NCBI GenBank assembly: GCA_017469785.1
Contig: JAFUFU010000008.1
Coordinates: 148,161 to 212,160, forward strand
DNA: 64,000 nucleotides
DNA from: Treponema sp.
GTDB lineage: Bacteria > Spirochaetota > Spirochaetia > Treponematales > Treponemataceae
Direction: 5' to 3'
Shown here piece after piece: positions 7,178-16,490 of the stretch (position 1 is the stretch's first letter; every line of letters begins with the position of its first letter). The position numbers and the translations under genes were made by a program. Under the pieces are notes generated by a model. That model was given only the letters and a program-made list of their open reading frames with translations, did not search any database and was not told the DNA's origin.

Positions 7178-8920
7178 CTATTTCAAGGACAAGAACTGTC
7201 TTGTCTTTTGAAGAATCGGCTTCTTGAAAAAGTCGTCGTTCAAGATGATATTCCCCGCCTTGTCCTCTATCGGAACGAACCAGACTTCGCCCAAGACCGT
7301 GTCGTCCCATTTTTTGCCTTTGTAGACGCTGTTGATTGTCATTCGATATGTGCCTGTTTTCAAAAGCTGCGGATTTTTTATCGCGCTCTGCCAAATCCAG
7401 TCAGCAGGAGAAGTCAAAACTTCAAGGCATTTGTCCTCAAATTGTAGTTCTGCAATGTTTTTGCCTTCAGACGAAAGAATCATGGATTTTACGCGGTTGT
7501 TGGACTCCCATGAAGAATTAGTTCCGTGAATTGTTTTGTAAACAGACTCGTTTTCATCATAATATTCACTCTTCAAACTGCCTCCAAAACGCCGAAGCCC
7601 GTTCGTCGCAAAAGGTCCGAGAACGTTTTTTGAAAGCGTGAACTCAATCCATTCGCCAATTCCGTCGCCTTTGACACCCTCAACCCATCCGTTCAGAAGA
7701 TTTCCGTCAAAAGAAGTCTTTGCTTCGTAAGTCGAGGGGACAAGATTTCCGTCCTCGCCGTCTTGGTTATCTGATGAAATCTTGTAGGAGCCGGAAAGCT
7801 CTGAGGAAGAGCGGACGCCCGAAACAAAATCCTGCATACTTTTTCTGTTTGAGAGCCACACATCACATTCATAACCATAAGAGTTTAAATCAAATACAAA
7901 ATATTCGTCTTTCTGTGGCTTGTAGTTTTCGGCACAATATAAATATGTTCTTTTCCAGTTGCACATCTCGCCGAGGTCTGTAATCTCGAACTTTGTCTTT
8001 GAGTTTTTGATGTCCATTGAGCTGTCTGTAAGGACAACGAAGGATTTTATATCGCCTTTCCATGTTCCGCCCGTGGAAATGTCGTAAACAAAGCTGTGTC
8101 GGTAGCTCCGTCCGCCTTTAGCTGCGTCTATCGCATATTTTACGCTCAATTTTGAAGAGGCGGCAGGCTTAAAGGTCAGCTCGTGGAAAAAGTGCAGGAC
8201 AACTTTTATCGTGTAAACTTCAACCTGATTGTGTTCTCTATACGCAGTTTCTTTCAGGGATTCTGTGTTTTCATCGTGCTTTTCGATTGCTGTTTCAATT
8301 CCCACTGTCTGCACGGCGATTTTCTTTCCGTCCTGCACAATCTGGCAGGGACTGAGCGTTTCGCTTGCCTTGTAGTTTTTCAGCTCCGAAAGATATTCAG
8401 CTATTGGAACAGTTCTGAGTTTTTTGTCCACAGAAAGCAAATCATTTTTTGTTGCGTCTGTCGTTCCCCAGCGTCGTTCTCCACTTTCCCAGTCAGCTTC
8501 TTTGAACCGTAGCTTTCTGCCTAGCGCAACTTCAAGAACTTCCAGCTTGGAAGAATAGCCGTTTCCAACTTCAATATAATTAGACAAAAAGCCGTCCTTT
8601 TTAACAGCCACCTGTGTTGAAACGACGACAGGAAAGGCACACGGAACGACCACACTTTGAGCTGTCGTGTTCTTGAAGCCAAAAATCGCCTCGACTTCGC
8701 TCCCGTGAAGTTTTGTTCGAGTGTTGGTCTTTTCATCGTAGCTTGATTTTGAAGACTGCTCCACAATCATCAGCTCTTTTTCAAGGGCAATCTTGTCGTT
8801 CGGCTCTTTGACGTAGATGTTGCCGTAAGTCCAGTCCTCAGGATACCAGCTTCCGCCGTCGTCCGAGAACGCAGAAAACGCGCCCCATAATGCCAATACT
8901 GTAAAAATAATCTTTTTCAT
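7178..8920 (-). CDS. Exported protein with DUF4424-like N-half and discoidin/NADase-type glycan-binding-like C-terminal domain
   Basis: 580 residues with a clear Sec signal peptide (cleavage expected after FSAFS, about residue 19). The first half, with alternating beta strands and a CAFPVVV turn near residue 95, resembles DUF4424 proteins. The stretch LLNGWVEGVKGDGIGEWIEF (about residues 407-426) is the hallmark of a discoidin-like domain often annotated as an NADase-type glycan-binding domain. The protein should therefore act in the periplasm or at the cell surface and may bind a carbohydrate. It belongs to the ABC operon, with an AGGAG ribosome site and short gaps on both sides. The assignment of the N-half is weaker than that of the C-terminal domain. 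Confidence 0.65.
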   Translation of the reverse strand: MKKIIFTVLALWGAFSAFSDDGGSWYPEDWTYGNIYVKEPNDKIALEKELMIVEQSSKSSYDEKTNTRTKLHGSEVEAIFGFKNTTAQSVVVPCAFPVVVSTQVAVKKDGFLSNYIEVGNGYSSKLEVLEVALGRKLRFKEADWESGERRWGTTDATKNDLLSVDKKLRTVPIAEYLSELKNYKASETLSPCQIVQDGKKIAVQTVGIETAIEKHDENTESLKETAYREHNQVEVYTIKVVLHFFHELTFKPAASSKLSVKYAIDAAKGGRSYRHSFVYDISTGGTWKGDIKSFVVLTDSSMDIKNSKTKFEITDLGEMCNWKRTYLYCAENYKPQKDEYFVFDLNSYGYECDVWLSNRKSMQDFVSGVRSSSELSGSYKISSDNQDGEDGNLVPSTYEAKTSFDGNLLNGWVEGVKGDGIGEWIEFTLSKNVLGPFATNGLRRFGGSLKSEYYDENESVYKTIHGTNSSWESNNRVKSMILSSEGKNIAELQFEDKCLEVLTSPADWIWQSAIKNPQLLKTGTYRMTINSVYKGKKWDDTVLGEVWFVPIEDKAGNIILNDDFFKKPILQKTRQFLSLK

Positions 8921-8938
8921 TGACTTTTTCTCCTGAAA

Positions 8939-10171
8939 TCAATAAACATACTTGCTTCGGTCCAGCCTTACCACAACATAAGCCGTGCCTGTCTTTTCGT
9001 CGTAAAAGCTTTTCGTCAGCTCATAGGGAATCTGCATTAAAGAAAAAGTTTCTGTAGCACGGAAGAATCTGGATTCGGCTTTTGTTTTGCCATCCCCTTC
9101 CTGTATCATTGATTTTTCTGCATCGGACTTGGAGAGAATTTTCTGGACAAGGCTGGATTTTATCTGCGATACTGCGGTAAGCTCGGCGATTCTGAGGGCG
9201 GTCTCCTTGTCGGCATGAGATTTTCTTGCCGAGCCGTAAAGGAAATCACTGTCGTTGGGGATGAAGTCCGCGTACCATTCAGGCGGATTCTCTTTTTTGG
9301 GAACCTGCGTTTTCCCGCTTGCTTTTGTGAGTGTCTTTTTGATTTTCGAGTCAGTGGATTTTTCTTTTGAAATCTGGCTTAAATTCTCACTTCCTCGGAC
9401 TCCTGAAAAGTCAATCCTTTCTTCTTCCCCACTCTGAGTGCTTCCGTAATTTTTCGTGATTGTCTGAACCTGAATCGTACCGTCAGCTTTGACTTTTCCG
9501 TAAGATTCGCATGTGCTTGAGACGATCATGTCGCTCATATTCTTAACGCCGGAGCGAACGGTCATGTCAAAGCCTGAATGAAATCTTCCGTCAGAAGAGA
9601 CAATAACGGGCCATGTTTCAAAATCGTCTTTCTCTTTTTCCTCGTATTCCCAGAGATAAAGGCCCTTTTCGATTCTGACTTTCTGCTTTCGCTCACTTCC
9701 GTTATCGGTCAGGATAAAGTCGCCGTCAAAATCTTCTGATGCCCGGTCGCTCTCTTTTGTAAGAAGAAGCCTTCCGTTAATGGTGATTTTTGAAATCTGA
9801 GAGTTTTCCTCATAATATCCCTGAAAGAAAAAATCGCCGTTCTTTTTGTAAATTCCCGTGATTGAGGGATTCTGCGGGCTTGTGACTTTCCCGGTCGGTG
9901 AGATTGAAATCAGAATCCTTGTCTCAGGCTCGACGAAAGTTCCGCCCTGCATGAGAACAGCGTTTCCATAAGACTTTTTGAGGATGTTCTGGTAAGCGTC
10001 CATACCGTAGGCTTTGTACATCGCCGTGACCTCGACGCAATCGACATAGCGCTCAAAATCGTAGGAATAAATGCCGTCTGGCGGAAAAACTGTTTTCGGA
10101 ACTGAGGCGCAGGAAAACAAGGCTAAAGCGAAGGCTAGAAACAGTGCTTTAATGTAGAAGTCTCTTTTCAT
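8939..10171 (-). CDS. Lipoprotein with C-terminal LPP20-like domain
   Basis: 410 residues. The signal peptide ends in a lipobox, LFSC with Cys21, so the protein should be lipid-anchored. The middle (about 60-290) is beta-rich and unrecognised. From about residue 300, PEWYADFIPNDSDFLYGSA followed by an alanine-rich helix and a late VVVRLDRSKY strand match the LPP20/FlgP-like fold seen in spirochaete and epsilonproteobacterial lipoproteins. The exact role is unknown. It is encoded 17 nt upstream of a related exported gene set in the same operon, pointing to an envelope assembly served by the ABC transporter. Confidence 0.65.
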   Translation of the reverse strand: MKRDFYIKALFLAFALALFSCASVPKTVFPPDGIYSYDFERYVDCVEVTAMYKAYGMDAYQNILKKSYGNAVLMQGGTFVEPETRILISISPTGKVTSPQNPSITGIYKKNGDFFFQGYYEENSQISKITINGRLLLTKESDRASEDFDGDFILTDNGSERKQKVRIEKGLYLWEYEEKEKDDFETWPVIVSSDGRFHSGFDMTVRSGVKNMSDMIVSSTCESYGKVKADGTIQVQTITKNYGSTQSGEEERIDFSGVRGSENLSQISKEKSTDSKIKKTLTKASGKTQVPKKENPPEWYADFIPNDSDFLYGSARKSHADKETALRIAELTAVSQIKSSLVQKILSKSDAEKSMIQEGDGKTKAESRFFRATETFSLMQIPYELTKSFYDEKTGTAYVVVRLDRSKYVY

Positions 10172-10187
10172 TTTTTCTCTTTAAGAA

Positions 10188-11132
10188 TTACAATAACTGG
10201 TAAACAAAAATACTTCCGATTACCTGCTTGGATTTTGACTCCCTGATAAAAAACTGCGGGTTGTATTCGCTAATGGTGCCTTCTTCAATCTCAAAAACGA
10301 TATTACGCCAGCGGTTTTTCGTGTCTTTATCGATTTTTGATTTATAGTCCTGTCCTTTGTATGAAAGCACTATTTCATCGTTGTCGTATAGGGCATCAAT
10401 TCTGATTATAATCAGGGTTTTGCGGCCTTTTACGGTATTCTTAAGATTGAACTGAAAAAGGGTGTCTGTAAGATTGTAAGTAGTATCATGAATTAAAACT
10501 CCGTCCGGATAATAAAATGCCTGCTTTGTCTTTGAATATTTGCTTATTTTGTTTCCGTTTTCATCTTCTTTTGTGGTAAGGGAGACTTTGTGGGATTCCA
10601 AGGCTTCTTCTGACGCAAAATTAATTTTGTCAACGAGGGTCATACGTTCTGAATCATAGCTGATTATGCGGGATCCTATATTAGAATTCTCTGAAAGATT
10701 TTTTTTCGAATCCGTCGATAAAGCTGCTGAAGTTACCTTTGGCTTTTCTTTTTTGACTACAACCTGAACCTGAACATAAGCCCCGCCATTTTCAAGGGAA
10801 TAATCATAGCTCCAGCCGTACAGTTCATGCTTTCCTTTGAGTGCATCATTTTCTTTGTGGGCCTTAAAATATGAATCGAGTTTTTCCGAAGCGGCTTTTT
10901 CAGCTTTTGAGCGGGCTTCTTCAAGTGACTGGATTTCATCTGTAACACGAACATGCGCGCAGGCAGAAAATGTCCTGTCGATAAAATCAGCATATACGCC
11001 TTCGGAATTCTTGCGCCTGATTTCCATTTCGCTCACCTGCACTTCCTCCGTATACCAGGAAGGCTTTCCGTCCGCAAAGATATTCGCACAGAGAGATGCG
11101 AGCAATGTGATTACTGCAAGTGTTTTTTTCAT
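10188..11132 (-). CDS. Exported protein of unknown function
   Basis: 314 residues with a typical Sec signal peptide ending near IFADG (residue 21). The segment PSWYTEEVQ and the alanine/lysine-rich helix around residues 70-90, followed by a QVQVVVKKE strand, recall the LPP20-like pattern of the next lipoprotein, so the two may be distantly related. The remainder is beta-rich. The ATG overlaps the stop of the upstream gene (ATGA), indicating translational coupling. Not recognised beyond this. Confidence 0.6.
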   Translation of the reverse strand: MKKTLAVITLLASLCANIFADGKPSWYTEEVQVSEMEIRRKNSEGVYADFIDRTFSACAHVRVTDEIQSLEEARSKAEKAASEKLDSYFKAHKENDALKGKHELYGWSYDYSLENGGAYVQVQVVVKKEKPKVTSAALSTDSKKNLSENSNIGSRIISYDSERMTLVDKINFASEEALESHKVSLTTKEDENGNKISKYSKTKQAFYYPDGVLIHDTTYNLTDTLFQFNLKNTVKGRKTLIIIRIDALYDNDEIVLSYKGQDYKSKIDKDTKNRWRNIVFEIEEGTISEYNPQFFIRESKSKQVIGSIFVYQLL

Positions 11133-11875
11133 TCTTCTACTCCTAGATATTTTTCAGCGGCTAGTTCTGATTTGAAGTGCTTTTTTTTCTTTAAAATCGA
11201 ATCTGAAAGCCGGTTTTCTTCTATAAAATCCCTGGCGTCTAAAAGAAAGGCGAGGCAGACTATAAGTCCCGTCTGATCGAATTTTCCGTAAACATCGATA
11301 TGTGCATTTTCGTCCGTCCTATAAACAAAAAATCCATCATCTTTTTTAACGAATCCAATGCGGTTTGGAAAACAAAAGAAAGAGTTCACTTCAACTTTCC
11401 TCAGTAAATCCACATTCAGGGTTTGGCTGATTGAATTCACGAGCGGGAGCATTTCGTGCTTGAAAAAGTTCCTGGAATATTTTCGATTCAAAAAATATTC
11501 TTTTGACTCGATTTCCCGAGAAGACCAGCTTTTCCATTCTGTTGTTTCACCATTTTCATCAAGCAGTTCTGAAAGCCGCGCGGGGATTTTAACATTCTTT
11601 TCAATATCGCCGCAACAATGCTCAACGAGATTCAGAAATTCTTTCTTTGAATATCTGTCGAAAAAATCGCCCTCAATATAAAAATCATCGAAATGAAAAT
11701 CCAGATTGATTGAGTCATCTTGTACATGCTCAAAGCTCAAATGCCAGCAGTCGCCTTCTTTTTTGATAGAAAAATCCGTGTCAAAAATGCCTTCCCGGTC
11801 GCCTGTCCGAATATGCGGAAAGTGGATGAAACTCGGATCGTTTGCGTTCATTCTGCCGTAAATTCCGACTGTCAT
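11129..11875 (-). CDS. Hypothetical cytoplasmic protein in the ABC operon
   Basis: 248 residues from the ATG at 11875. The longer open frame begins 66 nt earlier, but a strong GGAGGGG site sits just before 11875 and the ATG overlaps the permease stop (TAATG), so the shorter form was chosen. No signal peptide. There is an aromatic and acidic N-half (DFHFDDFYIEGDFFD) and a lysine-rich tail. A short stretch, SQTLNVDLLRKVEV, resembles SQFLDADLLEKIEI in the 192-aa protein at 28879-29457, hinting at paralogy that needs an alignment to confirm. Function unknown. Confidence 0.6.
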   Translation of the reverse strand: MTVGIYGRMNANDPSFIHFPHIRTGDREGIFDTDFSIKKEGDCWHLSFEHVQDDSINLDFHFDDFYIEGDFFDRYSKKEFLNLVEHCCGDIEKNVKIPARLSELLDENGETTEWKSWSSREIESKEYFLNRKYSRNFFKHEMLPLVNSISQTLNVDLLRKVEVNSFFCFPNRIGFVKKDDGFFVYRTDENAHIDVYGKFDQTGLIVCLAFLLDARDFIEENRLSDSILKKKKHFKSELAAEKYLGVEE

Positions 11876-14052
11876 TATTTTCCCCTCCTTTTTACCTGCA
11901 CGAAAATAAATATGGCCAGAATCAGAAGCGGGAGAAGGCAAAAATTCAGCGCGATTGTGCCTTTTCTTGCGGAATTGAACTGGGCTTCGTCCGTGATTTT
12001 ATACAAGGCCGTAATCGGGGCGGATTTTTGCATGAGAGCGGAAAGTTCCTCTTCTCCCCGGAGATTCAAAAGTTCCTTTGTAAGATAGTCGTAGTTTCTG
12101 AAATCGCCCGTACTTTCGCCTGAAATGAAGCCTGTCATGAGACTTGAGACGAAAAACTGGTCTGAGACGAGCGAAATATTTCCTTTTTTGGCGGCCACTA
12201 CGAATTGCCCTGTCTGAGAGTCACTTTGGGCTGCTGTTTTGGGGAGCGTGAAGGGATTTGTGAGGAATAAATCTTCGCTTGCGTTTTGAGCGGGCTTTTG
12301 AACCCAGGCAAGATTGGTCGTGAACAAAAGTGGCTCGGCTTCATTGTAAAGAACGAGCGGACTTGCCCAAAAAATTGTCGCGCCCTGCTTCGCTTCTTTT
12401 TGATTTTGCAAGGCCACCCAAAGAGGATAATTGACCGTGGTATATTCGGCTGTGTTCCCCTCGCCGCTTTGCATTGTGAGCGGATAGCAGGAGATGTCTT
12501 CGACAAGCGCGTTTTCAAAGGCGAAACCTTTTCCGTTCAGGTAGGAAATAAGCAGGTCGTTCTTGGGCTTTGAGATTTTCCATTCGTCTTCGATTGTCGT
12601 GTGATACGGGCTTGCCGCAAAAAATGCCCTGCAGCCCTTTTCAATCGCGTTTTGTATAAGAATTGCTTCTTCCTGAGAAAAATCTTTCGTGCCGAAAATG
12701 GCGATTTGGTCGCTAGCGGTCAAATTTCTGAGAACTTCGGTGGCCGTAAAGTCATTAAGGACTTCGACCGTAAAGCCCCGGTTTTCAAGCCAAGCCGGAA
12801 CATACATGTAAGATTCTTCAATCGTGCGCCCGTTACCGCATAAAAGGTAAACTTTTCGCTCTTTCTGGCTGATAAATTGCTGAACTCGCTGACTCAAATC
12901 GTATTCAAGAGTCTGGGTTGAGAGCACAAAGGGAATAATCGAGGACTTTTCGAGATATTGCAGAAGGACAGCCGAATAGACCGTGACGAATTCAGTTTTT
13001 GTGCCGTTGTCGTGCCTTATTTGCTGGCCCTGAATACCCAAGGCCTTGAGTTTTTCTTCATCAGCTTTTTCGAGTGTGAGCGTGATATTTTTCTGGCTCG
13101 AAGCGTAATCCTGTAAGAATTCTAGTACATCTTCAGTCTGTGGGTAAAGATTTTTAAGCTCAGCGGAACGAAAATATGTGATACGAAGGTCACTTTCAAG
13201 AGCGGAAAGAAGATTTTTGCTCGTGCGCGATACCGTGAACTGCTTTTCCCTTGTCAAATCGAATCTGAAATAAAGATTTTTTGAAGAAGCCGAAAGGAAA
13301 AGGAGAATCAGCGTGAAAAGCAGAATCGTGAGCCGGGAAGATTTTTTACCGAGCCGTTTGTATTCAAAATGTGCCGAAAGCAAAAGAAGCACGGACGAGG
13401 CGGCTACATAATAGAAGAAATTGCGGGAATCCAGAATTCCCTTTGAGAAGGAATCGAAATGCCAGGCGAAAGAAAAAGCCTTGCAGAAAAATGCGAGAAG
13501 CGAGCCTGTCTTCACATAAAGAGGCAGAAGATGAAGAAAATTGACGAGAGCAAGAACGACAGCCGAAAAAATCAGCGGAAGTGCCGGTGAAGAATAAAAA
13601 ATCGCAAAGAAAAATGCCGAAAGGGTGCTGGCTGAAAATCCGTAGAGGAAAAGGCCCAGAAAACCTGCGATGCACTGACCAGGCTCCACAGAGCCGAAAC
13701 GCGAAACTGAAAGCGGAATCGAAATCAGAAGAAGAAGCGGAAGAGAAAAAGCCGTAAAAGAGGCCGTGGCGAGCGCGAAAAATCTTTGGAACGGCTTGAC
13801 GGGAATTGAATCGTCGAGAAAAAGACTGCGAAGCCTGAATGTGAGAAGCGGAATCGTGAGGATTGAAATGAGGGGAACTGAATTGAAAAATGGGCGCAAG
13901 TCTGTGGAGCCTAGCCCTGCCACGAAAAATTTTGAAGCGAAGAAAAACCTGAAGGCACAGAAAAGAATCGTGAGCAGGGATGAGACATAAAAAAGCGGGT
14001 CAATCAGGTATGAAAAGAGAGCGGATTTGTAAAGGGGAAGAAATTTTTTCAT
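11875..14052 (-). CDS. GldF-GldG fusion: ABC permease plus GldG-type extracytoplasmic domain
   Basis: 725 residues. Residues 1 to about 250 form a six-segment hydrophobic ABC-2-type permease. After a further membrane segment (about 235-255), an extracytoplasmic domain of about 430 residues begins with NLYFRFDLTREKQFTVS, the usual opening of GldG/DUF4350-like proteins. It contains YLLCGNGRTIEESY and ends in a last membrane helix and a basic tail (VKRRGK). In Bacteroidetes GldF and GldG are separate genes that serve gliding/secretion with GldA. Here they are one chain. It overlaps the ATPase gene by 4 nt (ATGA) and the next gene by 1 nt. The transported substrate is unknown. Confidence 0.85.
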   Translation of the reverse strand: MKKFLPLYKSALFSYLIDPLFYVSSLLTILFCAFRFFFASKFFVAGLGSTDLRPFFNSVPLISILTIPLLTFRLRSLFLDDSIPVKPFQRFFALATASFTAFSLPLLLLISIPLSVSRFGSVEPGQCIAGFLGLFLYGFSASTLSAFFFAIFYSSPALPLIFSAVVLALVNFLHLLPLYVKTGSLLAFFCKAFSFAWHFDSFSKGILDSRNFFYYVAASSVLLLLSAHFEYKRLGKKSSRLTILLFTLILLFLSASSKNLYFRFDLTREKQFTVSRTSKNLLSALESDLRITYFRSAELKNLYPQTEDVLEFLQDYASSQKNITLTLEKADEEKLKALGIQGQQIRHDNGTKTEFVTVYSAVLLQYLEKSSIIPFVLSTQTLEYDLSQRVQQFISQKERKVYLLCGNGRTIEESYMYVPAWLENRGFTVEVLNDFTATEVLRNLTASDQIAIFGTKDFSQEEAILIQNAIEKGCRAFFAASPYHTTIEDEWKISKPKNDLLISYLNGKGFAFENALVEDISCYPLTMQSGEGNTAEYTTVNYPLWVALQNQKEAKQGATIFWASPLVLYNEAEPLLFTTNLAWVQKPAQNASEDLFLTNPFTLPKTAAQSDSQTGQFVVAAKKGNISLVSDQFFVSSLMTGFISGESTGDFRNYDYLTKELLNLRGEEELSALMQKSAPITALYKITDEAQFNSARKGTIALNFCLLPLLILAIFIFVQVKRRGK

Positions 14053-14870
14053 TTTTGCTCCCCTACTATATCACTCGCGCTGGTGATTTTAAAGAAGGCT
14101 TCCTCAAGGTTTTTGCATTTGAATTGGGAAGCGATTTCGTCTGGCCTGCCGCTTGCGGCGATTTTTCCTTCGTGAAGGATGTAAACCTTGTCGCAAAGAG
14201 AATCGACTTCCTGCATGAGATGAGTCGAAAGCAAAATCGTGTGGTCGGCTTTGAGTGACTTTACGAGAGAGCGCATGTTAATGATTTGGGCCGGGTCAAG
14301 ACCAGAGGCTGACTCGTCCAAAACCAAAACCTTTGGGTTATAAATGAGTGCCTGGGCGAAATTGACCCGCTGACGCTGGCCTTTGGAGAGAGTTTTTATC
14401 TTTTTGGGGAGTAAGTCGCTTATAGAAAGAGAGTTTTCATATTGCCACACCGAGCACAATCGTTGGCGTGCTCGTTTGGATTCGATTTTGCTACGCAAAA
14501 TCATTTTTGAATTGGAATTCCGTAGGAATTCCGAATCTGTGTGACTTTCTTTTTCTTGATGTAAGGAAAATACTTGACTGAGGTATTCTTCCACCGTGTA
14601 TTCGCCGGGGAGTTTTGGCTCTTCTTCTACAAAACCTGTGAGATTCCGAACCTGCTCGGCGTTTTCGCCGGCTTCTATTCCTTCGACAAGAACGCTCCCG
14701 CTTGTGGCAAAGTGGCGGGCGGTGATGGCTTTTAGGATTGTGGTTTTGCCCGCTCCGTTAAGGCCAAGAATGCCTGTGATGCTGCCCTTCTCGCAGGTCA
14801 TGTTTATGTCCGATACTGCGAAAGGCGATTTTGAGGAGTAGGATTTGGTGAAGTTTGTTAGTTGGATCAT
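14049..14870 (-). CDS. ABC transporter ATPase (GldA/CcmA-like) carrying an in-frame palindromic-repeat insert
   Basis: 273 residues. Walker A GLNGAGKTT is near residue 37, the signature LSKGQRQRV near 162, Walker B VLVLDESASGLDP near 180 and the H-loop in LLSTHLMQE. It energises the fused permease encoded next, with ATGA coupling. Between the Q-loop region and the signature motif (about residues 109-143) there is a basic, low-similarity stretch encoded by a palindromic element (14442-14544). The insertion lengthens the helical subdomain without breaking the frame. An AGGAGCC site precedes the ATG. The hsdM stop lies only 50 nt upstream. Whether the ATPase tolerates the insert is not known. 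Confidence 0.88.
   Translation of the reverse strand: MIQLTNFTKSYSSKSPFAVSDINMTCEKGSITGILGLNGAGKTTILKAITARHFATSGSVLVEGIEAGENAEQVRNLTGFVEEEPKLPGEYTVEEYLSQVFSLHQEKESHTDSEFLRNSNSKMILRSKIESKRARQRLCSVWQYENSLSISDLLPKKIKTLSKGQRQRVNFAQALIYNPKVLVLDESASGLDPAQIINMRSLVKSLKADHTILLSTHLMQEVDSLCDKVYILHEGKIAASGRPDEIASQFKCKNLEEAFFKITSASDIVGEQK
14442..14544. repeat. Palindromic element inserted in frame in the ABC ATPase gene
   Basis: Stem-loops CGAGCAC...GTGCTCG (14451-14475), GATTTTGC/GCAAAATC and GGAATTCC/GGAATTCC follow one another. The ends read TTGCCACAC and GTGTGAC. The order TTGCCACAC, GGATTCGATTTTGC, GCAAAATCAT recurs on the opposite strand inside the cysteine desulfurase gene near 56.7 kb, with the CGAGCAC hairpin absent there. 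This shows a dispersed, modular element. Confidence 0.8.
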
Positions 14871-14920
14871 AGTATGGCTCCTATAAGTTGGGAATTGAGG
14901 TGTGCAATCTAATAAATGCT

Positions 14921-16348
14921 TTACTTTAACTCTTCCTTCAATTCCCCAATCAGTTCTTCACTCTTCTTAAATGAATCACTCAACATCTGCAAAAGCTCGC
15001 TAGTAGTATGGGTAACTTCTTCTTCCTTCACAAAGGGATTTTTAATATCAAGATTCCAGCCGCTTTCTGCAATCTTTTCTACAGGGACCCGCCAGGACTG
15101 TTCACCTTCTGCACGATTATTCCACCACGCAAGAAGTGACGCAAACTCACTCTTTTGAATCAGCTTTGTTTTTGAATAAGATTTCTGACCTTCCGGCAGC
15201 TTGTGTTCCCAGTACCAGATTTCTTTAGTAGGCTCGCCCTTTGTAAAGAACAAGAGATTTGTAGCAACACTAGCATAAGGTTGGAAAACAGAGTTTGGCA
15301 AACGCACAATAGTATGAACATTACACTGAGTCAAAAACTCTTCGCGGATTCTCTGCTTTACACCGTCGCCAGTTAATGAACCATCAGGTAAAACAATAGC
15401 AGCGCGGCCACCATCACGTAAATATCGAATCATCAAAAGCAAGAATAAATCTGCACTTTCTGTAGTTCTGAATGCAGCAGGATAATTAGTTTCCACTCCA
15501 TCACTAACACTCGCACCAAAAGGCGGATTAGCAAGAATTACATCAACTCGTTCTTTTGCTCCGATGCTTGTATACTCGCGGTTCAGGCTGTCCATGTTCA
15601 TTACATTCGGAACTTCAATATCATGCAGAATAAGGTTTGTAACGCAAAGCATAAATGGAAGCGGCTTAAGCTCCTGTCCGCGAATTGTTTCTTCAAGCAC
15701 CTTCAAATCTTCAACAGAATGGACATCCTGCTTTCTGATATTTTCAATTGCGCTTGTCAAAAATCCGCCGGTACCACAAGCCGGGTCCAGCACCTTTTCG
15801 CCAAGCCGCGGATTAATAATCTCTGTCATAATTTCTGTAACAGCACGCGGAGTATAAAACTCACCGTAGTTACCGGCACTCTGCAAATCACGCAAAAGAC
15901 CTTCGTAAATATCGCCGAACATGTGGCGGTCTTCGCTGGCATTAAAATCAATTTCATTAAGCTTGTTCACAACCTGGCGGATTATAGTTCCGTTTTTCAT
16001 ATAGTTGTTAGTGCCTGCAAAAATATCGCGAATCAAAACAGCGCGCTTATTACCGGTAGAAACATCCAGATTCTGCAAACCGGGAAAAAGCTTATTATCA
16101 ACAAAATCCTTAAGCGCGTCTCCGGTCATGCCTTCACTGTCTGCCGCCCAGTTTCTCCACTGCAGCTCACTCGGAATCACAGAAACATAATCATCGCTGA
16201 TAAGTTCCATTTCAGCTTCCTTATCATCAATGATTTTAAGCGTAATCATCCAGCCCAGCTGCTCTATTCTCTGCGCGTCACCAGAAACTCCCTGGTCCTT
16301 GCGCATTATATTCTGTAATGTTTTTACAATTCCTGATATATTTGGCAT
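14921..16348 (-). CDS. hsdM: Type I restriction-modification DNA methyltransferase subunit HsdM
   Basis: N6-adenine methyltransferase subunit that forms M2S with HsdS. 475 residues. An N-terminal helical domain (HsdM_N-like) precedes SAM motif I DPACGTGGF (about residue 186) and catalytic motif IV NPPFG (about 273). The C-terminal helical tail is lysine/glutamate-rich. AAGGAG lies 8 nt before the ATG. In transcription order it comes last in the island, after hsdR, hsdS and seven intervening genes, which is an unusual spread for hsd genes. It ends 50 nt before the ABC ATPase gene, so the two may share a transcript. Confidence 0.95.
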   Translation of the reverse strand: MPNISGIVKTLQNIMRKDQGVSGDAQRIEQLGWMITLKIIDDKEAEMELISDDYVSVIPSELQWRNWAADSEGMTGDALKDFVDNKLFPGLQNLDVSTGNKRAVLIRDIFAGTNNYMKNGTIIRQVVNKLNEIDFNASEDRHMFGDIYEGLLRDLQSAGNYGEFYTPRAVTEIMTEIINPRLGEKVLDPACGTGGFLTSAIENIRKQDVHSVEDLKVLEETIRGQELKPLPFMLCVTNLILHDIEVPNVMNMDSLNREYTSIGAKERVDVILANPPFGASVSDGVETNYPAAFRTTESADLFLLLMIRYLRDGGRAAIVLPDGSLTGDGVKQRIREEFLTQCNVHTIVRLPNSVFQPYASVATNLLFFTKGEPTKEIWYWEHKLPEGQKSYSKTKLIQKSEFASLLAWWNNRAEGEQSWRVPVEKIAESGWNLDIKNPFVKEEEVTHTTSELLQMLSDSFKKSEELIGELKEELK

Positions 16349-16356
16349 TTTTGCGC

Positions 16357-16482
16357 TCCTTCTTTTCTTTTGGGTGTTCCCCTCACTTTGTTCGGGTCGG
16401 GCTTTTCGGGGTTCCGGCTTTCGCCTTCATTCTTGCTTCGCAAGAACGCTTCGCGCCCCTACAATCCCTAACACTTTTCAAC
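16357..16482. repeat. Intergenic repeat, copy A
   Basis: About 125 bp containing TTGGGTGTTCCCC, GGGTCGGGCTTTTCGGGG, a hairpin (TTCTTGC/GCAAGAA) and CTACAATCCCTAACACTT. The same order of blocks, with variation, is found at 33835-33960 (opposite orientation) and 40548-40682 (same orientation). It fills the gap between the 445-aa gene and hsdM. Confidence 0.8.
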
Positions 16483-16490
16483 TAAAAATT

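Noticed and set aside
15623-16318. 231-codon open frame on the + strand inside hsdM
   Set aside because: Antisense to a well-supported gene, no ribosome site and no recognisable protein features.
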